From Streptomyces griseoincarnatus (GTDB taxonomy: Bacteria; Actinomycetota; Actinomycetes; Streptomycetales; Streptomycetaceae), in the NCBI GenBank assembly GCA_014649575.1, contig BMTH01000009.1:1-64000 (forward strand): a stretch of 64,000 nt of DNA. The letters run 5' to 3'. The translations under genes were made by a program, and so were the position numbers. Each line of letters starts with the position of its first letter. Positions within the stretch are counted from its first letter, which is position 1. The notes under the pieces are model-generated. The model had not been told where the DNA came from, made no database searches, and worked only from the letters and a program-made list of their open reading frames with translations. Shown here in pieces: positions 33,990 through 43,450 of the stretch.

Positions 33990-35600
33990 TCAGCGACCCT
34001 GGTATCCGGCCGCCTTGGACCGCACGCTGCCCAGCTTCTTGTGCAGCTTCCCCCCGGGGCACGAGGTGTTGAACCCGTCCCGGTGGCCGGAGATCACCTT
34101 CATCTTCACCTTCTTGCCTTTCGCGTACAGGTTGCCCCCGCCGGACGTCAGGGATGTCTTCTTCTTCGGGTTCATGCCGTGCAGCCCGAGCTTCCAGGCG
34201 GTGAGCCGGGCGACGGCCTTCACCGCCTTGGAGGACGGCTTCTTGGAGCCGTAGGAGCCGATGACGGCGATGCCCGTGGTCTTGGAGTTGAACCCCATGG
34301 TGTGCGCGCCCTTGACCGGCTTGGCCACGCCGCCGGCCCGGCCCTCGTAGATACGGCCGCACTTGTCGACGAGGAAGTTGTAGCCGATGTCCCGCCAGCC
34401 CAGGCTCTTGGTGTGGTAGCGGTAGAAGCCGCGGATGAGGGAGGGCGCCTGCGAGCAGGAGTAGCTGTTGCCGGAGGCGGTGTGGTGCACGAAGGCCGCC
34501 TTGACCTTGCTGGTGTAGACGAAGCTCTTCTCGCGCAGGCTCTCGTCCGCCCCCCAGCCGCGCCGGGTGACGATGGAGGGGCGCGGCCCGATGTACGGCT
34601 TGGCCTGCTGCTGCTCGGTCAGTCCGGTGCCGCGCAGGGCGACGAGTTCCTCCCGTGTCTCCTCGGCGGTGAGCGAGGGGATCTGGGTGGCGCCGAGCGG
34701 CACGAGGGCGGAGTTGGCGGCGGAGGCGGCCTTGGCCGCGGCGGTCATGACGCCCGTATGGGCTTCTTCCGCACCCTCGGCGGGCTCGGCGCCCTCTGCG
34801 CCCTCGGCGCCCTCTGCGGACTCCCCGAACTCCGCCTGGGGCTCGGGGCCCCCGGGCTCCGCCTGAGGCTCGGGGCCCCCCGCGGACTCCCCGGGCTCCG
34901 CTTGAGGCTCGGCGCCCCCCGCGGACTCCCCGGGCTCCGTCTCCCCCGGATCGACCAGATCGAGCCGCATCCCGGCCGGCAGGGTGGACACCTCACCGGC
35001 GCCCTCCCCGCCTGACGCGCCCTCATCCGGCCCCGTGCCGACGGGGTCCACCTCCTCCGGCTCACCGGCATCCGGTTCCGGCAGCACCCGCACCTCGACC
35101 CCGTCCGACTCCCCCACCCACAGCGGCGCGGTGGCGCCCCGCGCCTTCCCGGAGGCGGCCTCCGAGGAGTCCGGGTCCGCCCCGTGCTGGGTGTAGTGGG
35201 TCTCGACGTCCTGCCAGTCGGTCCAGTCCCCCGTGGAGACCGCACGGGTGCGGACCTGCACGCGGCCGTGGAGGTCGACGGAGGGGTCCTCCCAGACGAC
35301 GCCGAGGAGGGAGAACGTCCGTACCGTCCGGGGCGTCAGGCCGAGCACGGCGCCGGAGGCACGGTCGCGGGTGAGGGGCCGCAGGGGCAGCGACTGGGTA
35401 CTGCCCGGGACATCGGCTCGGGGGCCGGTTCGGGCGCCGGCCGTCCCCACGGTTCGCGTGGCCACGTCCGCCACCGCCACCGGCGCCGGCGTCCCGGCGG
35501 ACGAGACGGACGAGACGGACGCGGCGGCGGGCGGGGCGAGCGGGAGGGCGAGGGCCGCGGCGCAGGTGACGCCGATCGAGGATGCAAGAATTCCACGCAT
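33990..35600 (-). CDS. Exported PGRP-type N-acetylmuramoyl-L-alanine amidase
   Basis: 536 aa from ATG at 35600 (MRGILASSIGVTCAAALALP, a Sec signal peptide). The middle is disordered and holds tandem Pro/Glu/Ala/Gly repeats (PEPQAEPGESAGG units, about 34785-34940). The C-terminal ~200 residues are a peptidoglycan-recognition/amidase_2 domain ('SIVTRRGWGADESLR', 'AAFVHHTASGN', 'GYNFLVDKCGRIYEGRAGG', 'GAHTMGFN', 'SGHRDGFNTSCPGG'). The histidines and cysteine needed for zinc are present, so it should cleave the muramoyl-Ala bond in peptidoglycan. It diverges from the TIGR03089/LCP genes, fitting a wall-maintenance role. Confidence 0.9.
   Translation of the reverse strand: MRGILASSIGVTCAAALALPLAPPAAASVSSVSSAGTPAPVAVADVATRTVGTAGARTGPRADVPGSTQSLPLRPLTRDRASGAVLGLTPRTVRTFSLLGVVWEDPSVDLHGRVQVRTRAVSTGDWTDWQDVETHYTQHGADPDSSEAASGKARGATAPLWVGESDGVEVRVLPEPDAGEPEEVDPVGTGPDEGASGGEGAGEVSTLPAGMRLDLVDPGETEPGESAGGAEPQAEPGESAGGPEPQAEPGGPEPQAEFGESAEGAEGAEGAEPAEGAEEAHTGVMTAAAKAASAANSALVPLGATQIPSLTAEETREELVALRGTGLTEQQQAKPYIGPRPSIVTRRGWGADESLREKSFVYTSKVKAAFVHHTASGNSYSCSQAPSLIRGFYRYHTKSLGWRDIGYNFLVDKCGRIYEGRAGGVAKPVKGAHTMGFNSKTTGIAVIGSYGSKKPSSKAVKAVARLTAWKLGLHGMNPKKKTSLTSGGGNLYAKGKKVKMKVISGHRDGFNTSCPGGKLHKKLGSVRSKAAGYQGR
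34785..34940 (-). repeat. Tandem PEPQAEPGESAGG-type coding repeats in amidase linker
   Basis: Three near-identical units encode Pro/Glu/Gln/Ala/Gly-rich sequence, followed by EGA triplets. They form a flexible spacer between the N-terminal region and the amidase domain. Such repeats change copy number easily. Confidence 0.7.
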
Positions 35601-35740
35601 GCCCCTGAGCTTGGACAGAGGCAGACAAATCTGTCCATCGCTCATATGACGGCCTGTCGGCTGCCGTTCCCCCGAACCGGTGGCCCGCCCATGGCCCGCA
35701 CGGAGGGTGCGCCCGGCGGGGGCCGCGTACGCTTGCGCGG

Positions 35741-36502
35741 GTGAACGCCACCGACCGCACCCCTGCCGACCTGCTGAGTTCCGCGCTCGCCGCGGACCCG
35801 GGACGCCCCCTGGTGACCTTCTACGACGACGCCACGGGCGAACGGGTCGAATTGTCCGTGGCCACCTTCGCCAATTGGGTGGCCAAGACCGCCAACCTGC
35901 TCCAGGACGAGCTGTCCGTCGAACCGGGCGACCGGGTGACCCTGCTGCTGCCCGCGCACTGGCAGACCGCGGTGTGGCTGCTGGCGTGCGCGTCGGTCGG
36001 CGTGGTCGCGGACGTCGGCGGCGACGCGTCCGCGGCGGACGTGGTGGTGAGCGGCCCGGAGCCGGAGTCGCTGGATGCCGCCCGCGCCTGCTCGGGCCCG
36101 CGCGTCGCGCTGGCGCTGCGGCCGCTCGGCGGGCGCTTCCCGCAGCCGCCGGAGGGCTTCGCCGACTACGCCGTGGAGGTGCCGGGGCAGGGCGACCGGT
36201 TCGTGCCGTACGCGCCCGTCGACCCGGAGGAGCCGGCTCTGATCGTGGCGGGCCGGGAGTTCTCGGGCGCGGAGGTCGTCGAGCGGGCCCGCGCGGAGGC
36301 TCCGGACCTCGGACTGACCGGCCCCGGCTCCCGGATCCTCTCGGGGCTGCCGTACGACACCTGGGAAGGGCTGAACGCCGGGCTGTACGCGCCGCTGGCG
36401 ACCGGTGGCTCCGTGGTGCTGTGCCGCAACCTCGACCGGCTGGACGCCGACGCCCTGGACAAGCGGGTGGAGAGCGAACGGGTCACCGTCATCGCCCGCT
36501 GA
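35741..36502 (+). CDS. TIGR03089 family protein (AMP-binding-like)
   Basis: 253 aa from GTG at 35741. It resembles the N-terminal part of acyl-adenylate enzymes ('PLVTFYDDATGERVELS', 'NLLQDELSVEPGDRVTLLLP', 'HWQTAVWLLACASVGVVADV') but is far too short to hold the full AMP-binding and C-terminal domains. This is the actinobacterial TIGR03089 family, found next to LCP genes (Rv3268 beside Rv3267 as I recall). No catalytic activity is known. It precedes the first LCP gene by 194 bp on the same strand. Confidence 0.85.
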   Translation: MNATDRTPADLLSSALAADPGRPLVTFYDDATGERVELSVATFANWVAKTANLLQDELSVEPGDRVTLLLPAHWQTAVWLLACASVGVVADVGGDASAADVVVSGPEPESLDAARACSGPRVALALRPLGGRFPQPPEGFADYAVEVPGQGDRFVPYAPVDPEEPALIVAGREFSGAEVVERARAEAPDLGLTGPGSRILSGLPYDTWEGLNAGLYAPLATGGSVVLCRNLDRLDADALDKRVESERVTVIAR

Positions 36503-36696
36503 CCTGGCCTCGGCACACCCCACCCTCACCCGTTCGGCGTAGCACCACCCCCCACCCGTCCCTCCCCCGGGCCACAGTCGTAGGAAGCGGCACACACCGA
36601 GCGGCAGGCGCACCGCGGGCCGCACCCGCGCGGCACGCGGAGCGGCCCGCACCCGTACGCCGTCCCGGCCCGTACACAGGGAGGGGTGGAACCGGC

Positions 36697-37905
36697 ATGA
36701 GCGACAGCGCAGGCATACCCCCCGAGGGGCAGGGCGGGGCGGAGCGCCCTCTCGGTCCGGGCTCCGGCGCCTCGCCCAGCGGACGCGGCGCGGTCCGCCG
36801 CCGTCGCCGGCGCTGGGCGTGGGGGGTGAGCCTCGGGGTGTCCCTCGCGCTGGTGGGCGCCGCGGCCGCCGGGTGGGCGGTGTACATGAAGCTGGAGGGG
36901 AACATCACCCCGGACGAGGCGGCGGCGGCCGAGCTCGCCCGGTTCGAGAAGGACCGGCCCACCGCTCTGGTGAAGGACGCCCTCAACGTCCTGCTGATCG
37001 GGTCGGACTCGCGGGCGGGCGCGGAGAACCGCCGCTACGGGCGCGATCCGGGCACCGAGCGCTCGGACACGGTGATCCTGCTGCATCTGTCGGCGGGCCG
37101 GCGCAGCGCCACCGCGGTGTCGATACCGCGGGACCTGATGGTGGACGTGCCCGGCTGCCGCCGCCCCGACGGATCGCGTTCCGCGCCGATGTTCGCCCAG
37201 TTCAACGCGGCCTTCGAGGTGGGCGGCTCGGCCTGCACCGTCCGCACCGTCGAGAAGCTCACCGACATCCGCGTGGACCACCACGTCGTCGTCGACTTCG
37301 AGGGGTTCAAGGACATGGTCGACGCGGTGGACGGCGTCGAGGTGTGCCTGAGCGAGCCGATCGACGACGAGGACGCCCACCTGCACCTGCCGGCGGGGCG
37401 CGTGACGCTCGACGGGGAGCAGGCCCTCGGCTACGTCCGGGCCCGCAAGAGCCTCGGGGACGGCAGCGACACCGGCCGCATCGAACGCCAGCAGCGGTTC
37501 CTCGGCGCGCTGGTCACCGAGGTCCGCAGCAACGAGATCCTGCTGAATCCGGTGAAGCTGTATCCCGTACTGGACGCGGCCACCTCGTCCCTCACGACCG
37601 ACCCCGAACTCGCCAGCTTGCGCGGTTTGTACGAACTCGTGCGGGGGCTTCGCGACATCCCGGCGGAAGGCGTGCAATTCCTCACCGTGCCACGGGAGTC
37701 CTACGCCGGGGACGTGAATCGGGATCAACTCGCCCAGCCCGCCGCCGGGGAACTGTTCGAGCGGCTGCGCAAGGACGAAGCCGTGCGCGTGGGCACGGAC
37801 GGTGAGCGAAAGGCCACGGAAAAGGAAACACCGGCCCCGGCGGACAGCGCGTCCCCGGAGCCCACGTTCTCCGGCAACACCGCCGCCGAGGACACCTGCG
37901 CGTAA
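36697..37905 (+). CDS. LCP (LytR-CpsA-Psr) family phosphotransferase 1
   Basis: 402 aa, type II membrane protein. It has a cytoplasmic basic tail, one transmembrane helix (about 41-64), then the extracellular LCP domain. LCP signatures include 'NVLLIGSDSRAG', 'SDTVILLHLSAGRR', 'AVSIPRDLMVDVPG', 'FNAAFEVGG', and 'ALGYVRARKS...RIERQQRFL'; the Arg and Asp residues bind the polyprenyl pyrophosphate. LCP enzymes ligate wall teichoic acid or other glycopolymers to peptidoglycan or proteins. There is no LytR_C domain; the C terminus is a disordered Pro/Glu/Ser tail. First of a plus-strand series of four LCP genes. Confidence 0.92.
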   Translation: MSDSAGIPPEGQGGAERPLGPGSGASPSGRGAVRRRRRRWAWGVSLGVSLALVGAAAAGWAVYMKLEGNITPDEAAAAELARFEKDRPTALVKDALNVLLIGSDSRAGAENRRYGRDPGTERSDTVILLHLSAGRRSATAVSIPRDLMVDVPGCRRPDGSRSAPMFAQFNAAFEVGGSACTVRTVEKLTDIRVDHHVVVDFEGFKDMVDAVDGVEVCLSEPIDDEDAHLHLPAGRVTLDGEQALGYVRARKSLGDGSDTGRIERQQRFLGALVTEVRSNEILLNPVKLYPVLDAATSSLTTDPELASLRGLYELVRGLRDIPAEGVQFLTVPRESYAGDVNRDQLAQPAAGELFERLRKDEAVRVGTDGERKATEKETPAPADSASPEPTFSGNTAAEDTCA

Positions 37906-38146
37906 AGGAAACTCAAAGACAACTCCCAGGCTGCGAACTCCTGTCCACGGAAATGGGCGGATTGCCCCTTGTGAAGGCGTGGAATTCGTCACCGACGTCG
38001 CCGGACGCCGATCAGGCCCGTTAGTGTGAGCCCTCCGGTGCGTCCGTTCCTTCAGGTCCGTCCTGAGATCCCGCACTGTGACCGAGACCCGAGCGCCTTG
38101 GGAGGGGAAAGGCGCCGCGTGGCCCCGACGGAGGATTCGAGCGACC
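37906..38146 (+). promoter_or_regulatory. Promoter/leader region between LCP 1 and LCP 2
   Basis: 241 bp of mixed, locally AT-richer sequence without a supported gene. The spacing suggests LCP 2 has its own promoter, but I cannot assign a sigma-factor class from the sequence. Confidence 0.3.
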
Positions 38147-39916
38147 GTGGACGCGCAAGGCCGTGGGCGGGGAGAGAACGTCGATCCCGCAGACCAGTGG
38201 GTACTCAATCCGCACACCGGCGAATACGAACTGCGACTGAGCCCTTCCGCACCGCAGTCGCCCATTCCGGCCCCGCGCGGGCCGCGGAACGCGGGGGCGG
38301 GAAATCCGCGTGCCCGGTCGGCGTCGCCCGACCAGGGGTCCGAGCGCCCCGGCCGCGCCTCCCCCGGGCGTGAGACGCCCGGGCGGGACGTGCCGCCGCA
38401 GCGCCGGCGCCGGGGTACGCAGGAGGAGGAGCCTCCGGCGGGCCGCCGAGGGCGCCGGCCGGCGAAGAAACCCAAGAAGGCCAAGAAGGTGCTGCTGTGG
38501 ACCAGCGGCACGGTGGCCTTCCTGGTGCTCGCCACGGGTGTGGGCGGCTACCTGTACCTGGAGCACCTGAACGACAACATCACGTCCGTCTCCGACGACG
38601 GCGCGGGTACCGGTGGCTTCCAGAAGGACCAGGCCATCAACATCCTGCTGATCGGCACGGACAAGCGCACCGGCTCGGGCAACGAGGGCTACGGCGACAA
38701 GGGCAGCGCGGGCCACGCCGACACCACGATCCTGCTGCACGTCTCCAAGGACCGCTCCAACGCCACCGCGCTGAGCATCCCGCGCGACCTGATAGTCGAC
38801 ATCCCGGACTGCCCCACCGAGCAGGAGGACGGCAGCGAGAAGGTCATCCCGGGCGAGACCGGCGTCCGCTTCAACACCAGCCTCGGCCAGGGCGGCCGTA
38901 CGCCCAGCTGCACCATGCGGACCGTGACCGAGCTGACCGGTATCAAGCCGGACAACTTCATGGTGGCGGACTTCAACGCGGTGAAGACGCTGACCTCGGC
39001 GGTCGGCGGCGTCGAGGTGTGCCTGGGCAAGGACATCAACGACCCGGACTCGCACCTGAACCTGCCCAAGGGCACGCACCGGATCGAGGGCGAGGAAGCG
39101 CTGGCGTTCGTGCGCACCCGTCACTCGGTGGGCCTGGGCGGCGACCTGAGCCGGATCGAGCTGCAGCAGCAGTTCCTCAGCTCCCTGATGCGCGAGCTGA
39201 AGTCGAACGACACGCTCACCAGCCCGTCCAAGATGATCAAGCTGGCCGAGGCGGGCACCGAGGCGCTCACCGTCGACTCGACGCTCAACAGCATCAACAA
39301 GCTCAAGGACCTCGGTCTGGAGCTGGGCAAACTCAACGTCAAGAACCTGACGTTCACGACGATCCCGGTGATCGACAACCCGGCGGAGAAGGTCAAGGCG
39401 ACCGTCGTGCTCGACGAGTCGAAGGCGCCGCAGGTCTTCGACCTGATCCGCAACGACGTGTCGTTCACCGAGGTCAAGCAGAAGGAGAAGAAGGAGAAGG
39501 CCGCCGTCGCCGCCCGGCTGAAGGGCGAGAAGGCGCCGGCCTCCGAGGTGCGGGTGCGCGTCCTCAACGGCGGCGCGCCCGCCGGGAGCGCCCAGTCGAC
39601 CCTGAGCTGGCTCCAGGTCGAGCAGGGCGTCGACAAGTCGGAGAACGCGGGCAACGCGCCGGCGGAGCTGGCGAAGACCACTCTCGAGTACGCGCCCGAC
39701 CAGGCGGACCAGGCGCGGCGGCTGGCCGACATCATGGGCCTGTCCGCGTCGGCGCTGAAGCCGGGCGAGAGTGTCACCAACTCCCAGGGCGTACCCGCGA
39801 TGACGCTGACCCTCGGCAAGGACTTCAAGGGCGCGGGCGTCTCGCTCACGCCTCCGGACAAGGCGCCGGACGACATCAAGAAATCCACGGCGGACAAGGT
39901 CGTCTGCGCCGAGTAG
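38147..39916 (+). CDS. LCP family protein 2 with LytR_C domain
   Basis: 589 aa from GTG at 38147 (GGAGGA about ten bases upstream; a GTG at 38078 extends it by 23 codons). It begins with a conserved cytoplasmic motif 'QWVLNPHTGEYELRL', then a long basic disordered tail and one transmembrane helix (about 115-137). The LCP domain follows ('INILLIGTDKRTG', 'LSIPRDLIVDIPD', 'RFNTSLGQGG', 'ALAFVRTRHS', 'RIELQQQFL'). The C terminus holds a LytR_C domain ('VRVRVLNGGAPAGSAQSTLS', 'AMTLTLGKDF'). Predicted glycopolymer ligase outside the membrane. Confidence 0.92.
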   Translation: MDAQGRGRGENVDPADQWVLNPHTGEYELRLSPSAPQSPIPAPRGPRNAGAGNPRARSASPDQGSERPGRASPGRETPGRDVPPQRRRRGTQEEEPPAGRRGRRPAKKPKKAKKVLLWTSGTVAFLVLATGVGGYLYLEHLNDNITSVSDDGAGTGGFQKDQAINILLIGTDKRTGSGNEGYGDKGSAGHADTTILLHVSKDRSNATALSIPRDLIVDIPDCPTEQEDGSEKVIPGETGVRFNTSLGQGGRTPSCTMRTVTELTGIKPDNFMVADFNAVKTLTSAVGGVEVCLGKDINDPDSHLNLPKGTHRIEGEEALAFVRTRHSVGLGGDLSRIELQQQFLSSLMRELKSNDTLTSPSKMIKLAEAGTEALTVDSTLNSINKLKDLGLELGKLNVKNLTFTTIPVIDNPAEKVKATVVLDESKAPQVFDLIRNDVSFTEVKQKEKKEKAAVAARLKGEKAPASEVRVRVLNGGAPAGSAQSTLSWLQVEQGVDKSENAGNAPAELAKTTLEYAPDQADQARRLADIMGLSASALKPGESVTNSQGVPAMTLTLGKDFKGAGVSLTPPDKAPDDIKKSTADKVVCAE

Positions 39917-39923
39917 GCACCGG

Positions 39924-39964
39924 ACGGGCCCGTCTCGCGTCCTACGGGGCGCAGACGGGCCCGT
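39924..39964 (+). terminator. Hairpin terminator between LCP 2 and LCP 3
   Basis: ACGGGCCCGTCT (39924-39935) and AGACGGGCCCGT (39953-39964) form a perfect 12-bp stem with a 17-base loop, beginning 8 bp after the LCP 2 stop. Confidence 0.7.
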
Positions 39965-39997
39965 TCCATGTCCAGGGGTGGGGAGAAACACCGCACG

Positions 39998-41650
39998 ATG
40001 ACGCGAAGTGACGTGTACGAGGACGGGACACGGCAGGACGGCGCCCCGCGCCGGTCCGGCCCGCCCGAGGAGGGCCGTCCCGAGGGAGCGCGCGCCGCCG
40101 AGGGCGGCGACGGCGACGGGAGACCGCGCGGCGGACGGGCACGGCGCGCCCTGCGCTGGTCGGCGACGACCCTGGCGGTGCTGATACTCGGCACGGCCGG
40201 CGCCGGTTACCTGTACTACGACCATCTCAACGACAACCTGGTGAGGGGCGAGCGCAGCAGCGGCGACTCCAAGGCCGAGCGCTCCGCGCCGAACGCGGCC
40301 GGGCAGACGCCTCTCAACATCCTGCTGATCGGCTCCGACAGCCGCGCCTCCGACGCCAACGTCGCGCTCGGCGGCGGCAAGGCCAACCGCGGCAACCCGC
40401 CGCTCGGCGACGTGCAGATGCTGATCCATCTGGCCGCCGACCGGAAGAGCGCGGCCGTGGTGAGCATCCCCCGCGACACCCGCGTCGACATCCCCCGCTG
40501 CACCGACCCGGACACCGGGACGACGTACCCGGAGACCAACGACATCATCAACACCTCGCTGGCGCGCGGCGGTCCGGGCTGCACGCTCGCCACCTGGGAG
40601 AACCTCACCGGCGTCTACGTCGACCACTGGATGACCATCGACTTCGCGGGCGTCGTGCGGATGGCGGACGCGGTCGGCGGCGTCGAGGTCTGCGTCCGGC
40701 AGAACGTGTGGGACCGGCCGCTGCCCGGCGTGCCCGGAGGCTCGGGCCTGAAACTGCGGGCCGGCACGACCAAGGTGGAGGGCGTGCAGGCCCTGCAGTG
40801 GCTGCGCACCCGGCACGCGTGGGGCAGCGACATCCTGCGCACCCGGGCGCAGCGCATGTACATGAACTCGATGATCCGCACACTGCGCGGGCAGAACGTC
40901 TTCACCGACACCGGGCGCCTCACCGACCTCGCGGAGGCGGCCACGAAGTCGCTCCAGGTCTCCGAGGAGATCGGGTCGGTGAAGAAGCTGTACGACCTGG
41001 GGATGCAGCTGAGGACGGTGCCGCCGGAGCGCATCACGATGACGACCCTGCCGACCGTCCAGGACCCGCAGAACGCCAACCACCTGCTGCCCGCCGGGGA
41101 CGACGCCGAGCAGGTCTGGGCGCTGCTCCGCGACGACGTGCCGTTCGACGACAAGGGCGGCAAGGGCGCGAGGAGCGGCACGGGCGGGGCCGGGAAGTCG
41201 TCCCGCGAGGAGCGCACCGCGGACCCGTCCGCGCCCGACGACGAGATCGGCGTACTGGTGCGGAACGCGACCCGGTCGGCGACCGAGGCGCCGGTCACCG
41301 GCCGGGCGAGCGCGATCGCCGAGGAGCTGACCGAGCAGGGCTTCACCCGCGCCGCGCCGGACACCTCCGCCGCCGGCGCCGAGGAGCGGACCGTCGTGCG
41401 CTACCCGGCCGACGACCTCAAGGGGGACGCCCAGCGGGTCGCCGAGTCCTTGGGCGTCCCGATGAGTTCGGTCCGCAGGTCGGCCGACGTCTCCGGCGTC
41501 ACGGTGGTGGTCGGCGCGGACTGGCGCGAGGGCGGGACGTACCGGGAGCCGGAGCCGCCGAAGGCGGGCGACCTGCCGGACGACGCCGACGCGATCGGCG
41601 CGGACGAGAAGGGCGCCTGCATGGACGTGTACGCGCCGTACCGCTGGTAG
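39998..41650 (+). CDS. LCP family protein 3 with LytR_C domain
   Basis: 550 aa from ATG at 39998 (MTRSDVYEDG; an ATG at 39968 is an alternative). A basic N-terminal tail and one transmembrane helix (about 50-70) precede the LCP domain ('LNILLIGSDSRASDANV', 'VVSIPRDTRVDIPRC', 'IINTSLARGGPGC', 'ALQWLRTRHAWGSDI'). The C-terminal LytR_C domain has 'IGVLVRNATRSATEAPVTG' and 'VTVVVGADWREG'. It is closely similar to LCP 4 immediately downstream, including a shared pattern near the end (cysteine in 'ACMDVYAP' / 'ACMQVSPG'), so the pair looks like a tandem duplication. Confidence 0.92.
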   Translation: MTRSDVYEDGTRQDGAPRRSGPPEEGRPEGARAAEGGDGDGRPRGGRARRALRWSATTLAVLILGTAGAGYLYYDHLNDNLVRGERSSGDSKAERSAPNAAGQTPLNILLIGSDSRASDANVALGGGKANRGNPPLGDVQMLIHLAADRKSAAVVSIPRDTRVDIPRCTDPDTGTTYPETNDIINTSLARGGPGCTLATWENLTGVYVDHWMTIDFAGVVRMADAVGGVEVCVRQNVWDRPLPGVPGGSGLKLRAGTTKVEGVQALQWLRTRHAWGSDILRTRAQRMYMNSMIRTLRGQNVFTDTGRLTDLAEAATKSLQVSEEIGSVKKLYDLGMQLRTVPPERITMTTLPTVQDPQNANHLLPAGDDAEQVWALLRDDVPFDDKGGKGARSGTGGAGKSSREERTADPSAPDDEIGVLVRNATRSATEAPVTGRASAIAEELTEQGFTRAAPDTSAAGAEERTVVRYPADDLKGDAQRVAESLGVPMSSVRRSADVSGVTVVVGADWREGGTYREPEPPKAGDLPDDADAIGADEKGACMDVYAPYRW

Positions 41651-41800
41651 CGCCCGCGGCGGGCGGGGCCCCCGCCGCCCCTTGGAGAAATCGAGGGAAA
41701 ACCCGGGGCAACTGACGGGCCTGTCAAGCGTCTAACAGGACGCAGGGCGGGGCCTGCGTGCCGGAGCGAGGTGTTTTTCAGGGGTGGGAAGGACGGGGCA

Positions 41801-43390
41801 GTGACACAGAACGCCACGCGGGAGACGGCCCGCGACGAGGAGCTCGCGCCGGCTCCCGACGACGCCCCGCCCGACGACGCCCCGCCCGCCGACGGCTCGG
41901 CCCCGCGTCCACGGCGCTTCCGGCGGGTCCTCAAGTGGTCCGCCGCGGTGCTCGCGCTGCTCATACTCGCGGCCGGCGCGGCGGGTTACCTGTACTACCG
42001 GGAGCTCAACGACAACATCCGCAGGGACCCGCTGAACCTGGGCGACAGCAAGGTCGCCGAGCCGACGCCCAACGCGGCGGGCCAGACCCCGCTGAACATC
42101 CTGCTGATCGGCAGCGACGCGCGGGACAGCGAGGAGAACCAGAAGCTCGGCGGCGCCCGCGAGACGTTCGGCTCGACGCCGCTGGCGGACGTGCAGATGC
42201 TGGTGCACCTGTCCGCGGACCGCAGCAACATGTCCGTGATCAGCATGCCGCGCGACACCCTGCTGCACATCCCCAAGTGCACCGACCCGGACGACGGCAC
42301 GGTGTACCCGGCGAGCGAGGGCCGGGTGATGACCAACCAGAGCCTCGGCCACGGCGGTCCGGGCTGCACGGTGGCCACCTGGCAGGAGCTCACCGGCATC
42401 CACATCGACCACTTCGTGATGGTGGACTTCGCGGGCGTGGTCGCCATGGCGGACGCGGTCGGCGGCGTCCCGGTCTGCGTCGACGCCAACATCCACTCGC
42501 GCGACAGCCAGGGCCACGGCTCCGGGCTGAAGCTGCCGAAGGGCACCCACCCGGTCAAGGGCGAGCAGGCCCTGCAGTGGCTGCGCACCCGGTACGGCTT
42601 CGAGGACGGCAGCGACCTCGCGCGCGCCAAGGCGCAGCACATGTACATGAACTCGCTGGCCCGGCAGTTGCGCGAGAACGCCACGCTGAGCAGCCCCAAC
42701 AACCTGCGCCGGCTGGCCGAGGAGGCCACCCGGGCGCTCACCGTGGACCCGGGCCTCGACACGGTGAAGAAGCTGTACGACCTGAGCACCGAGCTGCGGA
42801 AGGTGAAGCCGGAGCGCATCACCATGACCACGATGCCCAACCGGTACGTGGGCGCCCGCGTGGAGCCCACGGAGGACGCCGAGAAGCTGTTCCGGCTGGT
42901 GCGTGAGGACATCGCCCTGGACGGCAGGGACGCCAAGCCGAAGCCGCCCGTGGTCAAGCCGCCCACCGACCCGGCCGCGGACGACTCGGCCATCGCCGTG
43001 CAGGTCCGCAACGGCACCCGCACCGACACCCTCGCTCCCGCCGGGGGCCGGGCCTCCGCGATCGCCGGGGAGCTCCAGGAGAAGGGCTTCACCGGCGCCA
43101 CCGCCGACACCGACGGCGCGTACACCGAGAAGCGGACCGTGGTGCGCTTCCCGAGTGCCGATCTGGAGGGCGACGCCCGACGTGTCGCCGCGGTCCTCGG
43201 CATCCCGGCCGACGCGGTGAAGCGGTCCACGGACGTGTCCGGCGTGACGCTCGTCGTGGGCGCGGACTGGCGTGAAGGCACGCGGTACGAGGCGCCCGAG
43301 GAGGACGACACCACGCCCGAGTCGGCGCAGGCGCTCAACGGCGCGGACGACAAGGCCTGCATGCAGGTGAGCCCCGGCTTCACCTGGTGA
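41801..43390 (+). CDS. LCP family protein 4 with LytR_C domain
   Basis: 529 aa from GTG at 41801 (AAGGA eight bases upstream), preferred over a GTG at 41771. One transmembrane helix (about 40-61) is followed by the LCP domain ('LNILLIGSDARDSEENQ', 'VISMPRDTLLHIPKC', 'MTNQSLGHGGPGC', 'ALQWLRTRYGFEDGSD') and LytR_C domain ('IAVQVRNGTRTDTLAPAGG', 'VTLVVGADWREGTRY'). Note Met in place of Ile in the usual SIPRD. It is paralogous to LCP 3 (150-bp gap), and ends at a strong bidirectional terminator facing the GT2 gene. Confidence 0.92.
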   Translation: MTQNATRETARDEELAPAPDDAPPDDAPPADGSAPRPRRFRRVLKWSAAVLALLILAAGAAGYLYYRELNDNIRRDPLNLGDSKVAEPTPNAAGQTPLNILLIGSDARDSEENQKLGGARETFGSTPLADVQMLVHLSADRSNMSVISMPRDTLLHIPKCTDPDDGTVYPASEGRVMTNQSLGHGGPGCTVATWQELTGIHIDHFVMVDFAGVVAMADAVGGVPVCVDANIHSRDSQGHGSGLKLPKGTHPVKGEQALQWLRTRYGFEDGSDLARAKAQHMYMNSLARQLRENATLSSPNNLRRLAEEATRALTVDPGLDTVKKLYDLSTELRKVKPERITMTTMPNRYVGARVEPTEDAEKLFRLVREDIALDGRDAKPKPPVVKPPTDPAADDSAIAVQVRNGTRTDTLAPAGGRASAIAGELQEKGFTGATADTDGAYTEKRTVVRFPSADLEGDARRVAAVLGIPADAVKRSTDVSGVTLVVGADWREGTRYEAPEEDDTTPESAQALNGADDKACMQVSPGFTW

Positions 43391-43394
43391 CGCG

Positions 43395-43423
43395 CGAAGG
43401 CCCCCTCACTGAGGGGGCCTTCG
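43395..43423. terminator. Bidirectional terminator between LCP 4 and GT2 gene
   Basis: CGAAGGCCCCCT (43395-43406) and AGGGGGCCTTCG (43412-43423) form a perfect 12-bp stem with a 5-base loop between two convergent genes. One of the cleanest terminators in the window. Confidence 0.85.
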
Positions 43424-43450
43424 GACGTCGGGTGAGGGGCGGACGGGGCG

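Noticed and set aside
34785..34940. Repeats that could be mistaken for a CRISPR-like array
   Set aside because: They are in-frame coding repeats (PEPQAEPGESAGG) within the amidase gene with no spacers.
41651..41800. GC-rich inverted repeat near 41660-41685 after LCP 3 as a terminator
   Set aside because: The arms (GGCGGGCGGGG / CCCCCGCCGCC) pair only with offsets, so it was not strong enough to list.
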